This document shows, piece by piece, positions 25,758 through 34,705 of a DNA stretch of 64,000 bases. The notes beneath the pieces are model-generated. The model was not told the origin of the DNA. It was given only the letters and a program-made list of their open reading frames with translations, and searched no databases. Made by a program: the position numbers and the translations under genes. Source of the DNA: Alkalicoccobacillus murimartini (GTDB lineage Bacteria > Bacillota > Bacilli > Bacillales > Bacillaceae_D); assembly GCF_030813245.1 (NCBI RefSeq), contig NZ_JAUSUA010000002.1, positions 834,472 through 898,471 of the forward strand. The letters are read 5' to 3'. The first letter of the stretch is position 1; every line of letters begins with the position of its first letter.

Positions 25758-26511
25758 GAGTGAGGATCTCCTTCTGTTCATAATAAAGACGGTCGAATGA
25801 ATGCACAGTTTGGTTTGTTTTTAACTCATCAAGCACAATCTTTCCGTTATTGAGTCCTACAAAACGATTCCCATACGTAAGGGCTAAATCTAGCTGATGA
25901 AGAGTACAAATCAGCGTCAATCCCTGCTCCTGTGCCACTTCAATTAATAAATTCATCACCTCAATACCAGCTTTAGGATCTAAAGAAGCAATGGGCTCAT
26001 CCGCAAGCACAACAGTGGGTTCTTGAATAAGCATACGAGCAATAGCCACCCTTTGTTGCTGCCCTCCTGACAGCTGGTCAGCACGTCGAGAGGCCAAATG
26101 GCCAAGACCCACTCGTTCCAGACAATGCATCGCACTTTCTCTTAATTCTTTTTTAGCAAAGGGATGGAACGTTGTGATGACAGATGGATGACGACCTAAG
26201 GCACCAAATAATACATTTTGAAAAACCGATATATTTGGAATGAGATTAAACTTTTGAAATACATTTCCCATTTCCTTCTGGAGTTGTCGAAGCTCTTTTC
26301 CATTCGCTTGAGAGATTGACCGCCCATCGAGAAAAATCTCTCCTGAGGAAAGTGACTCCAGCCCTCCAACTGTGCGAAGAAGCGTAGATTTACCTGAACC
26401 GTTATGGCCAAGTAAAATGACTAGTTCTCCCTTTTGCACAGTCAAATCAACGGATGACAACGCTTTTGTCCCATTATGAAAAGCCTTTGATACTTGTTTA
26501 AGTTGTAACAT
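25750..26511 (-). CDS. phnC: Phosphonate-family ABC transporter ATP-binding protein (PhnC-like)
   Basis: The 253-residue ATPase has Walker A GHNGSGKST (35-43), signature LSGGQQQR (147-154), Walker B VVLADE (167-172) and the switch His in ICTLHQLDLA. The LHQxDLA ending instead of THD is typical of PhnC. It lies between the binding-protein and permease genes in the canonical phnDCE order. Confidence 0.92.
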   Translation of the reverse strand: MLQLKQVSKAFHNGTKALSSVDLTVQKGELVILLGHNGSGKSTLLRTVGGLESLSSGEIFLDGRSISQANGKELRQLQKEMGNVFQKFNLIPNISVFQNVLFGALGRHPSVITTFHPFAKKELRESAMHCLERVGLGHLASRRADQLSGGQQQRVAIARMLIQEPTVVLADEPIASLDPKAGIEVMNLLIEVAQEQGLTLICTLHQLDLALTYGNRFVGLNNGKIVLDELKTNQTVHSFDRLYYEQKEILTHV

Positions 26512-26524
26512 TCGACCCCTCCAT

Positions 26525-27403
26525 CTAATCTAGCTCGATGCCTAACTCTTCATAGATCAAACGAAGATCATCGTAATCATTGTCATCTACCAAGACAAAC
26601 TCGCTCTCTTCATAATGATCATGTTCACCTGTGATCAGCATGCTCTCTAGTAACTCATCTTGATTGTCTATCATTGTTTGACGGAGCTCTTCTACTACTT
26701 CATCTGATAATTCATGACTTGCCACAAACAAATCATTAGGTAAATCCTCACTTTCAGCCAATACTCGAATATTCTCCTCTCCCCACTCTTCCACAAGGTC
26801 GTTGTAACGAGATAGAGAAAAGGCAACTGCATCTGTTTCGCCCATTTTAAAAGCTTCAACAAACGTCTCACCAAGCATTAATGTATCCACGTCATCTTGA
26901 GGATCCAGACCGGCTTCCATTAAAAGACCAACAGGAGCAATGTGGCCTGAGGTAGATCCAACATCTTTCATCGCAATTTTCTTGCCTCTCAAATCTTCAA
27001 TGGACTGTATATCACTTGAAGCTGGAACTGCAATAACACTTCGATAACCGGGTCTAGTAATTCCAACGACCCCTTTTACATCAGTCATATTTTTCATAGA
27101 CACATATTCACCAGGGCCAGTCAGTACGATATCAACTTGTCCAAATTCCATGGCCGTAGCCGCTGCCGTTCTGTTTGATATGGAGAAGAATTCGACTGTT
27201 CGTTCCGTTGCTTTTTCTAGTTCATCTTTAAAAGGACCAAATTCTCTAGACAATTCTTCCATTCCTTCTGCACCTGTATCGACAAAACGGATCGTCTCAA
27301 GCTCTTTCCCTTCATTCTCCGCACTTGCCTGACTCTCTGTCCCACAAGCCGCAAGAAAAACCGCAAAACCCGACACCATCGTTAATAGAATCTGTTTTTT
27401 CAT
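26525..27403 (-). CDS. phnD: Phosphate/phosphonate ABC transporter substrate-binding lipoprotein (PhnD-like)
   Basis: A 292-residue lipoprotein with lipobox FLAAC (Cys20). The PhnD signature elements are FGPFKDELEKATERTVEFF, AMEFGQVDIVLTGPGEYV, and the Ser/Thr-rich anion-binding segment GKKIAMKDVGSTSGHIAPVGLL. This family binds phosphonates, phosphite or hypophosphite. It is the first gene of the minus-strand operon phnD-phnC-phnE-phosphatase, divergent from a LysR gene that probably controls it. The start follows AAGGGAGGTTTTTAGT. Confidence 0.9.
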   Translation of the reverse strand: MKKQILLTMVSGFAVFLAACGTESQASAENEGKELETIRFVDTGAEGMEELSREFGPFKDELEKATERTVEFFSISNRTAAATAMEFGQVDIVLTGPGEYVSMKNMTDVKGVVGITRPGYRSVIAVPASSDIQSIEDLRGKKIAMKDVGSTSGHIAPVGLLMEAGLDPQDDVDTLMLGETFVEAFKMGETDAVAFSLSRYNDLVEEWGEENIRVLAESEDLPNDLFVASHELSDEVVEELRQTMIDNQDELLESMLITGEHDHYEESEFVLVDDNDYDDLRLIYEELGIELD

Positions 27404-27463
27404 ACTAAAAACCTCCCTTGTAAAAGTACAACCTTAGATTACCAAGGAGACATTAACAATAAA

Positions 27464-27489
27464 TTAACGTAAGCCTAAGCTAATATTAA
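27464..27489. promoter_or_regulatory. Candidate LysR operator upstream of phnD
   Basis: TTAACGTAAGC (27464-27474) and GCTAATATTAA (27479-27489) form an imperfect palindrome with a 4-base spacer (half-site TTAAYRTWAGC), 61 bp upstream of phnD and 57 bp upstream of the divergent LysR gene. Confidence 0.55.
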
Positions 27490-27546
27490 GAATTTTTTTA
27501 TAAAATAATGACAATGTATAGATTTTATCAATAGGAGGAATTTTGG

Positions 27547-28476
27547 ATGTTTACGTTACAGCAATATGAAATTCTACTGTCTATTTATCAAACGGGTCAG
27601 CTTACCAAGGTGGCCAAGCAACTTCAGCTAAGCCAACCCACTATAACTTTTCATATAAAAAAGATGGAGCAAAAAAGTAACCTAGCACTCTTTGAGTACC
27701 ACGGGAGAAGGACAACCCTGTCTTCAACAGGAAGAGCCTTGCTTCCATATGCTCAACAAATCCTCCAAATTCATAATCAAACGAAGCAAATCATTCAAGA
27801 CATTCAACATGAAAAACAAGGCTCCATCATCATTGGCGCAAGTAACACCGTAGCCAACACCATCATTCCTTCCACGTTGCCAAAGATCTTTGCTCAATTT
27901 CCAGACATAGACCTTTCTATTCTCAAGTACAACACTCGTACCATTCGTCAGCTTGTACACGACTTTACGATTGATATTGGTATCATCATTGCCCACAAAG
28001 AAGATATCGAGGACGTAGCGGCTATTCCAATCAAAGAAGACCCTATAGGTATTGCAATAAACGTTCACCACCCCTTTGCACACTATCCGCTCCATGACCC
28101 AAGTGTCCTAGTGAACGAACGATTTTTGCTGCGTGACCAACACTCAACCTCGACAAAAACCTTTCGTAGTTGGTGCCAAAAAGCAAATATCACATGTCGA
28201 TACGAAACAGAAATCCAAAGTGCAGAAGCCATAAAAAAAGCCCTACTCACGAACAGCGGCATCGCTGTTGTATCAAGGCTCTCCATTGAAGAAGAAATAA
28301 AATCTGGTCTCTTGATCTTCAAAGAAATAGAAGCCAAAAACCGCCGATCCGTCTATTTAATTCATCACCCACAACGGCGCCTCTCTCCCTTGCAGCAAAG
28401 TATGATTGCCCTTATTCAGGCGATGTGGGGGGATTATCAAAAAGAGGATGAGACAACTTCTACTCAATCAGAATAA
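27547..28476 (+). CDS. LysR-family regulator of the phnDCE-like operon
   Basis: The 309-residue protein begins with a canonical LysR HTH (YEILLSIYQTGQLTKVAKQLQLSQPTITFHIKKMEQ) followed by the effector domain (GSIIIGASNTVANTIIPSTLPKIFAQFPDIDLSI). The divergent position next to phnD and the palindrome between them suggest it activates that operon in response to a phosphorus-containing co-inducer. The start follows AGGAGGAATTTTGG. The inferred target is by neighbourhood only. Confidence 0.85.
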   Translation: MFTLQQYEILLSIYQTGQLTKVAKQLQLSQPTITFHIKKMEQKSNLALFEYHGRRTTLSSTGRALLPYAQQILQIHNQTKQIIQDIQHEKQGSIIIGASNTVANTIIPSTLPKIFAQFPDIDLSILKYNTRTIRQLVHDFTIDIGIIIAHKEDIEDVAAIPIKEDPIGIAINVHHPFAHYPLHDPSVLVNERFLLRDQHSTSTKTFRSWCQKANITCRYETEIQSAEAIKKALLTNSGIAVVSRLSIEEEIKSGLLIFKEIEAKNRRSVYLIHHPQRRLSPLQQSMIALIQAMWGDYQKEDETTSTQSE

Positions 28477-28564
28477 TCCTACATAATGCTGGTTGAATTT
28501 ATGGATGTCACATCTTCCGGATTTTGATAGGATGGCATTATCTGTTTTTTTAAGGGTTGATGCT

Positions 28565-29197
28565 ATGAGGAGAAGGAAAAAGATTTTTGTAATGTGTCTG
28601 TATGTATTTATGATCTATGTTTTGATCACATATGTGATGAGGTGGGAATCAGCAATAAATCCACAATTAGAGTTAAAGCTACCTGTAGATGAGCAAATAA
28701 GTGAAGCAGCTCTAAACGATATGGTAGAACAAATGAATGCGGAAAGAGTTTTTACTGGGGAAGCTACATATCAAGATTACACGCACTCCATCGTATTTAA
28801 TAATGAAAAACAAGCCCGCTCCCACATGTCTTTTTGGGAGCATGATAGTTACATAGCATCAGATGCTATCATTTGGTCTGGTGGAATACGAAGACTGCCT
28901 TTTTACCGGTCAGAGAGGTTAGATATTCAATTAGATATCCCTGCAGACATAACAAAGCAGTATGAGGAAAATGAGTTCCTGCTTGTGTTAGATTCCACTC
29001 ATGTAACTGGTGCTAACGCAGAATCTACAACTAAAAATAGGTACACTTGGAGGTCCGAGGAAGATTCCTTTTTGATCAAGTATCGTGTAACAACTTACGA
29101 GATAGGTGCTTTTTCAGTCTTCTTAAGTACAATTATCCTAATGATCGCTACCCCCATCCTCTACGTTAGGATTAAGTGGGAAAAGCAAAGGCCTTAA
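28565..29197 (+). CDS. Uncharacterised membrane protein with two end helices
   Basis: I do not recognise this protein of about 210 residues. A basic N-terminus (MRRRKK) precedes one membrane helix, then about 140 residues of extracytoplasmic sequence, then a second helix near the C-terminus (FSVFLSTIILMIATPILYV) and a short basic tail. Both ends are thus predicted inside. I chose ATG at 28565 because AAGGG lies 8 bases upstream; an earlier TTG in frame lacks a good site. A 20-bp-period array begins at its stop codon. Confidence 0.65.
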   Translation: MRRRKKIFVMCLYVFMIYVLITYVMRWESAINPQLELKLPVDEQISEAALNDMVEQMNAERVFTGEATYQDYTHSIVFNNEKQARSHMSFWEHDSYIASDAIIWSGGIRRLPFYRSERLDIQLDIPADITKQYEENEFLLVLDSTHVTGANAESTTKNRYTWRSEEDSFLIKYRVTTYEIGAFSVFLSTIILMIATPILYVRIKWEKQRP

Positions 29198-29198
29198 T

Positions 29199-29368
29199 GC
29201 TCAAAAATTTGATATAAATGCTCGAAAATGTTGAGGTTTGGCTCAAAAAAGTCATAAATGCTCAAAAAACATACGTTCATGCTCAAAAAATAACTAGAAC
29301 GCTCAAAATTTCTTAAAATGCGCGAATTCACCATAGAAATGCGCAAAAAAGCAGAGGATCGCTCAACT
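29199..29368. repeat. Array with about 20-bp period, core GCTCAAAA
   Basis: Nine copies of GCTCAAAA or close variants (GCTCGAAA, GCGCGAAT, GCGCAAAA, GCTCAACT) begin at 29199, 29220, 29241, 29260, 29281, 29301, 29320, 29341 and 29361. Most are preceded by AAAT or similar. The mean period is 20.25 bp. The last copy contains the stop codon of the convergent diguanylate cyclase gene, and the first begins at the stop of the membrane-protein gene, so the array fills the whole intergenic space. No obvious terminator is present here. Confidence 0.85.
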
Positions 29369-30925
29369 CGCATCCTCTGCATAAACCTGCACTTGATTTC
29401 GCCCTTGCCTCTTCGCCACATATAAGGCTTTGTCAGCCTTTTTCAACAGCTGATGCAGTGTTTCCTCAGTATCCTCACTGGCTTCAGCTAAACCACTACT
29501 AATAGTTATCGAGATGGCCACATCGTTCATAATTAATGGCTTGGATTCCAAACGAAGTCGGAGCTGATTAGCGACTATCTCTGCTTCTGCTCCTGTGTAG
29601 TTATTTAGCCCAATAACAAACTCTTCCCCACCATAACGAGCAAACAGGACGTCTTCCTTAAGGTCTGTTTGGCATACATGCACTACATGCATCAGCAATT
29701 GATCCCCCACGTCATGACCAAAGGTATCATTCACTTTTTTAAAATAATCAATATCCATTAATATAATAGAGTAAGGACTTGCCGTCTGCTTCGTTAAACT
29801 AAATTCATGCTCACTTTTCTCGAAAAAGGCTCTACGATTATAGATTTGTGTTAAATCATCATAATACGCACGATTTTCTAACTCTAGCTGCAATCTTTTT
29901 AGCTCAGTCACCTCAGTAAATATAAGTAATAATCCTTTACGATTATTCGCGTGTTGCAGAGGAGACATGCGCACTTGATAGATATAAGGAGTATCATCAT
30001 TTTTCAACTGTATTTCACTTGTGATATCGGCAGAATCCAAATCAAGTGGGAAGGCTTCACCTGTGAGCCCTAACCACACATACTTAAAGTCCATTCCAAC
30101 CATTGATTTATGCATGGAGGGAAACATACTCTTATAGGCTTCATTAAACTCAATCATACGATGCGATTCATCTAACACAATGACCCCATCGTTAATACTA
30201 TTAAAAATAGAATCCTTTGCAATCGGCATGACCGTAAACATTCTTGTTGAGTTAATGGACCAAACATACAAAAGTGATGTGAACCATAATACCATTGGTA
30301 CAGGATCAATGCCTGGAGGAGTGAATCCTAACAGATAGATAAATGCTGTGACCATTGGTACAAATTGACCTATCATTAAAAATAATAATTGTGCGCGATA
30401 CACCTTAGCCGTTTCTCTCCAACGCGAAAGCATGAGAAAAAACGCCACAAACATACTTACAAACGTGAAAATACCGTGAATCATGTACCAGGAGCCAATC
30501 TCTTGCTGGACAAAAGGTGCCCCCAAGACAGGATCAATTTCAAACACACGATAATGAAGATGATGAAAATCGTTCGTCGCGACCATCAAAAAGCTAATTA
30601 CAGAAATCGACAAAAGAGGCAGAGCCCACGCTGCCTTTATCTTCATACCTAAGTATTTCATCGCAAACAATAAACCAAGTGGTGCAGATACTGGCATTCC
30701 GATATATAAAATAATATTCCAAAACTTCAACTGTTCTAGTGTTGTTGCTGTCAGACCTAAAGCAGAACCAAAGCAATAGATCGAAATAGCTGCCGTATAA
30801 AACATAAAATAATACGAAATATTTGTGTACTGGTGTCGTCGAAGAAACACATACATACACAAATAAAGATTAATGACACCCGATGTACTAAACAGAGTAA
30901 TATATGCGGTTAATTGGGAACTCAA
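29363..30925 (-). CDS. 7TM-PAS-GGDEF diguanylate cyclase
   Basis: The 520-residue protein has about seven membrane helices (1-225) of the 7TM histidine-kinase-sensor type, a PAS domain (about 238-345, VLDESHRMIEFNEAY), and a GGDEF domain (about 350-515). The active site reads RYGGEEF (GGEEF at 432-436) with metal ligands in LMDIDYFKKVND, so it should make cyclic di-GMP from GTP. The RxxD allosteric inhibition site before GGEEF is absent (TDLKEDVLFARY). Translation starts at TTG, supported by GAGGG eight bases upstream. The gene stands alone. Confidence 0.9.
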   Translation of the reverse strand: MSSQLTAYITLFSTSGVINLYLCMYVFLRRHQYTNISYYFMFYTAAISIYCFGSALGLTATTLEQLKFWNIILYIGMPVSAPLGLLFAMKYLGMKIKAAWALPLLSISVISFLMVATNDFHHLHYRVFEIDPVLGAPFVQQEIGSWYMIHGIFTFVSMFVAFFLMLSRWRETAKVYRAQLLFLMIGQFVPMVTAFIYLLGFTPPGIDPVPMVLWFTSLLYVWSINSTRMFTVMPIAKDSIFNSINDGVIVLDESHRMIEFNEAYKSMFPSMHKSMVGMDFKYVWLGLTGEAFPLDLDSADITSEIQLKNDDTPYIYQVRMSPLQHANNRKGLLLIFTEVTELKRLQLELENRAYYDDLTQIYNRRAFFEKSEHEFSLTKQTASPYSIILMDIDYFKKVNDTFGHDVGDQLLMHVVHVCQTDLKEDVLFARYGGEEFVIGLNNYTGAEAEIVANQLRLRLESKPLIMNDVAISITISSGLAEASEDTEETLHQLLKKADKALYVAKRQGRNQVQVYAEDAS

Positions 30926-31015
30926 TCCTTCAGCCCTCTTTTACAAAACATTTTATTTAAATGTAGCATAAAAGACCTAGTAAGTTACCTTTTTTTAATG
31001 AAAAGTTGATTGATA

Positions 31016-31414
31016 TTATATATGCATAGTCTCTTTTCCTACTAAATATTGCATAAAGTCTTCAAATTCCCCGATATACCTATCTACGCCTTCAACATGG
31101 TAGAATGTACTCGTTTTTTCGATCTCATTCACCTCATTAGTAGGAGAATAAAGATAGATTCGTTTACCGAGTCCTAAAGCGATACCTAATTCAACATGAC
31201 TACTTTTCCCTGCCGGATAGAGCAGTACAAGAAAATCAGACTGCTTGACTGCTTCTTTTTCTTGCTCTCCGATCAAGGATAACTGCTCAACAGAATGCAC
31301 TTTCTTACCTTCTGTCCAGTCATACATGTGCTAAAATCCTTCTTCCGAAAGACGTTTAGCAAGCTCTCGAACAATGTCTATATTCTTAAAACTTGAAGCC
31401 AGATAGAATTTCAT
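31016..31414 (-). pseudogene. Nucleoside 2-deoxyribosyltransferase-like gene split by an in-frame amber stop
   Basis: From ATG at 31412-31414 the frame encodes 27 residues (beginning MKFYLASSFKNIDIVREL), then TAG, then continues in the same frame as H-MYDWTEGKKVHSVEQ to 31016. The two parts join into one protein of about 132 residues resembling the nucleoside 2-deoxyribosyltransferase-like fold (SDFLVLLYPAGKSSHVELGIALGLGKRIYLY). The N-terminal strand and first helix lie before the stop, so the downstream part alone, if started at 31327, would lack them. The original start is coupled to the upstream gene (stop at 31420, ATG five bases on). A sequencing error or stop readthrough are alternatives. 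Confidence 0.75.
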
Positions 31415-31419
31415 TTAAT

Positions 31420-31869
31420 TTATATTTCCTCCCACTCTAGGTCCTCTTCTGTTTCTTGAATCAAATCAAACAGGATGTTTCGGTTTGTCACTCTATACAT
31501 GTCTGTGCCTACTAGAATTTTCTCCTCAGACACATCAATCCATAAAGAACCAGGGGAAAACCAAATCATATAGCGAAGTTCACTTGTATATCCTGATGTC
31601 TTTTGTAAGCCCATCTCAGAAGGCTCTTCAATCAACCGCTGAATGAGCTCAGCGTCTTCTTCAAATACAAAACGATGGTCTCCAGAATCACTAATTCTAA
31701 ATTCAACCTGTTCAATCTCCTCTAGGTTTTCGTGCTCCCTCTCTAACACTTGCTCATAGGTCACAACTCTTACCTGGTCATAGACGTAATAGCCCGCCTG
31801 ACCAACGATGACGAGAATTAATATAATGAAAAGGGATAAAACGGCTATTCCTAGCTTGTATTGTCTCAT
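31420..31869 (-). CDS. Uncharacterised single-helix membrane protein
   Basis: I do not recognise this 149-residue protein. One N-terminal membrane helix (about residues 7-28) is followed by an acidic extracytoplasmic domain of about 115 residues with mixed alpha/beta character (EQVEFRISDSGDHRFVF, LRYMIWFSPGSLWIDVSEEKILVGTDMYRV). It resembles small anchored proteins of unknown function in Bacilli. It lies between a TetR gene and the broken deoxyribosyltransferase-like gene, to which it is closely spaced. Confidence 0.65.
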   Translation of the reverse strand: MRQYKLGIAVLSLFIILILVIVGQAGYYVYDQVRVVTYEQVLEREHENLEEIEQVEFRISDSGDHRFVFEEDAELIQRLIEEPSEMGLQKTSGYTSELRYMIWFSPGSLWIDVSEEKILVGTDMYRVTNRNILFDLIQETEEDLEWEEI

Positions 31870-31902
31870 TCAAGACACTCCCTTACTTGCTTAGTCTCTT
31901 CC

Positions 31903-32493
31903 TTATTCTTCCTTTCCCCTTTCTCTTTGCACGAAACCCATTAATCCGTAGTTCGTGAAGTGGTGAATGAGTGTCGCCATTTCCTTTGGTGATTCTTTTT
32001 GTCCATTTATGAGCCAGCTTTCGATTGCGTCAATACTTCCACTTAAAACAAGCAACGGGATGTATTCGGAGAGTTTGTCATTCATAGTAAAATCTTCAAT
32101 CCATTCTCTCATGATGATGTGTTTTGTTAATTCCATGACCTGCTTCTTAAAAGTCGAGTCAACATTTTCGCTTAACAGCACCTGACAGAGATCACTTTTG
32201 TCTGCGACATACTCAAGGATTTTTTCGGTCATTTGTAGGGCTTCTTCTTCTTTATTAAAATTGTATTGATTCAATGTCTGATACATATCTTCCACGACCT
32301 CTTCACTGATTTTATCAAGAAGGTCGTATTGATCTGTGTAGTGTCCATAAAAGGTGGATCGATTGATATCAGCTAAAAGGCATAGCTCTTTCACTGTAAT
32401 AGACGTAATTGGCTTTTCCTTTAACAGTTGAATGATCGCATCCTTTAAAACCATTCGTGTATACTTTTTTCGTCTGTCTATTTTTTCGTTCAC
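31903..32493 (-). CDS. TetR-family regulator
   Basis: A 196-residue repressor with an N-terminal TetR HTH (AIIQLLKEKPITSITVKELCLLADINRSTFYGHYTDQYDLL) and a C-terminal domain like TetR_C_7 (helical, ending with IESWLINGQKESPKEMATLI). It starts at GTG after GAAGGTGTG. It is divergent from the MMPL exporter operon, and operator-like repeats fill the 157-bp gap, so it probably represses that operon until a lipophilic signal or drug binds. Confidence 0.85.
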   Translation of the reverse strand: MNEKIDRRKKYTRMVLKDAIIQLLKEKPITSITVKELCLLADINRSTFYGHYTDQYDLLDKISEEVVEDMYQTLNQYNFNKEEEALQMTEKILEYVADKSDLCQVLLSENVDSTFKKQVMELTKHIIMREWIEDFTMNDKLSEYIPLLVLSGSIDAIESWLINGQKESPKEMATLIHHFTNYGLMGFVQRERGKEE

Positions 32494-32523
32494 GTAAGTT
32501 TCACACCTTCATTTTCATTTTTT

Positions 32524-32604
32524 CCAACACTCTGTTTAAATATGTTGATTACAAAACGGAATCTAATCAACTGTTTGTTGTTTATCCAACACCGTGTCTA
32601 TATA
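32524..32604. promoter_or_regulatory. Operator and promoter region for the MMPL operon and tetR
   Basis: CCAACACYSTGTYTAWATA occurs twice, at 32524-32542 and 32586-32604. Between them GTTGATT (32544-32550) and AATCAAC (32565-32571) form a perfect 7-bp inverted repeat. For the plus-strand operon TTGTTG (32575-32580) and TATATA (32599-32604) fit -35 and -10 boxes 18 bp apart, with the second repeat lying between them, a typical repressor position. Confidence 0.6.
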
Positions 32605-32650
32605 CTATTAATGGAATAAACATGAAAGTCAATATAGGTGGGGAAATGAA

Positions 32651-34705
32651 TTGTTGATAAATAAAATTATTGGTCACAAAAAAGCAGTAGTCCTTGTATT
32701 TGCCGTTCTGACTATGATTTCCATAGTCGCTCAATTCTTTGTATCTATTAACTATAATATGGTCGAATATTTACCGGATGAGGCTCCTTCTAGTATTGGC
32801 TTGGAGCTCATGGAATCGGAATTCACATCAGATATGCCCAACACAAACGTCATGATTCAGGATGTCTCCGTTCAAGAAGCACTGGAATATAAGGAGAGCT
32901 TAGAATCGATTCAAGGTGTCACATCCGTTTCTTGGCTAGACGATGTGATGGACACACGAATACCACTAGAAATAGCTGATACAGCTACAGTGGAATCCTA
33001 CTATAAGGATCGTAACGCCTTGTTTTCATTGTCCATTGAATCAGGAGCAGAAGTTGCAGCCACCGAAGAAATTTATGAGTTAATTGGTGAGGACAATGCG
33101 GCTTCCGGGGAAGCGGTGAACACAGCTACTTCTCAAAATATGACGAGTACTGAAACGATTTATGCTGCCTCACTATTAGTTCCCATTATCATTATTATTT
33201 TAGTTGTTTCAACGAAATCATGGATAGAGCCTCTCTTTTTCTTAACAGCGATTGGGGTCTCCATCTTAATCAACTTAGGAACCAATATATTCTTAGGCGA
33301 AATTTCTTTTGTTACTCAATCTGTCGCACCGATTCTTCAGCTAGCGGTCTCACTTGATTACGCCATTTTTCTTCTTCATCGCTTTTCAGATGAGCTCAAA
33401 ACAGAACAAACGCCAGAGAAAGCCATGGCCAAGGCAATGAAAGCTTCGTTCCCTGTTATTTTTACAAGTGCTCTGACTACCTTCTTTGGTTTTATGTCTT
33501 TAATGCTCATGGACTTCGGAGTAGGAGCAGACCTTGGATTAAATCTAGTTAAAGGAATTGTCTTAAGCTTTATCTCTGTTGTTGTATTCTTACCTGCCCT
33601 CACTTTATGGGGCTATAAATGGATGGAGAAGACGCAGCATAAGAGTTTGATTCCTGATTTCACTGGGATTGGTGGCAAGCTTCTTAAGCTGAAGATTCCT
33701 GCTCTTATCATTGTTTTCACTTTGATTGCACCAAGCTTTCTGGCACAAGGAAGTACATCCTTCACATATGGCCTGGGCGATTTGCCTGAGGACACTCGTA
33801 CAGGAGCAGATGCAATCAAAATTGATGAGGTATTTGGTCAATCCACACCTATTGTGGTGTTAGTTCCTAATGATGACCTTGCTAAAGAGGAAGAGCTTGC
33901 TCAAGAGATTGAAGGTCTGCCTTATGTAGACTCTGTGATGTCGTATGCCACAGCAATTGGTACAGCGATTCCGGTGCAATTTATAGATGAGTCAATCATA
34001 AAAGAATTTCAATCCGAGAACTACAGCCGACTCACTGTGTTTACAAATGCAGAGGTAGAAGGAGATATTCCTTTTCGGTTAGTTGAGCAGATTCGTGAAC
34101 TTTCAAGTACCTATTATGGGGACTCGGCTTATACACTCGGAGAAAGTGTCACGCTCTACGATATGAAAGAAACGGTAAGCAAGGATAATCGAATGGTCAA
34201 TACTGTCACCATCGTAACGATTGCGATTGTTCTACTATTTGCGTTCCGTTCCATCTCGATTCCTATTGTCCTTCTGTTAACGATTCAAGCAGCGGTATGG
34301 ATAAACCTAGCCGTACCTTATTTTACAAACGATTCACTTGTATTTGTTGGTTACTTAATTGTCAGTACGGTGCAACTAGCGGCGACGATTGATTACGCCA
34401 TTTTGTTAATGGAGACGTATAAACACCATCGAAAATCAATGCCTGCTATCCCTGCTATAAAAAAGGCATTGGATGAACAGATCTTTTCCATTACGATATC
34501 GGCCGCTATTCTCTCGAGTGTTGGATTTATTCTATGGTTCACTTCAAGTAATCCAACCGTCTCATCCATAGGATTATTGCTTGGTAGAGGTGCAGCCCTG
34601 GCTTATATTCTCGTAATCTTATTCCTACCGGCGTTACTTTGGATTTCGGATAAATTAATTAAAAAGACAACGTATAAAGCTGATTTTTACGAGGAGGAAG
34701 AATAA
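32651..34705 (+). CDS. MMPL/RND-family membrane exporter
   Basis: A 684-residue protein built from two related halves, each with one helix, a large extracytoplasmic loop, then five to six helices. The MMPL family exports lipids or hydrophobic drugs using the proton gradient. Visible signatures are SVAPILQLAVSLDYAIFLLHRF in the first half and STVQLAATIDYAILLMETY in the second, where the Asp-Tyr pairs belong to the proton relay. The start is TTG at 32651, seven bases after AGGTGGGG; no ATG is in frame nearby. Its stop codon is directly followed by the ATG of the next gene, implying coupling. It resembles B. subtilis YdfJ. Confidence 0.88.
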   Translation: MLINKIIGHKKAVVLVFAVLTMISIVAQFFVSINYNMVEYLPDEAPSSIGLELMESEFTSDMPNTNVMIQDVSVQEALEYKESLESIQGVTSVSWLDDVMDTRIPLEIADTATVESYYKDRNALFSLSIESGAEVAATEEIYELIGEDNAASGEAVNTATSQNMTSTETIYAASLLVPIIIIILVVSTKSWIEPLFFLTAIGVSILINLGTNIFLGEISFVTQSVAPILQLAVSLDYAIFLLHRFSDELKTEQTPEKAMAKAMKASFPVIFTSALTTFFGFMSLMLMDFGVGADLGLNLVKGIVLSFISVVVFLPALTLWGYKWMEKTQHKSLIPDFTGIGGKLLKLKIPALIIVFTLIAPSFLAQGSTSFTYGLGDLPEDTRTGADAIKIDEVFGQSTPIVVLVPNDDLAKEEELAQEIEGLPYVDSVMSYATAIGTAIPVQFIDESIIKEFQSENYSRLTVFTNAEVEGDIPFRLVEQIRELSSTYYGDSAYTLGESVTLYDMKETVSKDNRMVNTVTIVTIAIVLLFAFRSISIPIVLLLTIQAAVWINLAVPYFTNDSLVFVGYLIVSTVQLAATIDYAILLMETYKHHRKSMPAIPAIKKALDEQIFSITISAAILSSVGFILWFTSSNPTVSSIGLLLGRGAALAYILVILFLPALLWISDKLIKKTTYKADFYEEEE

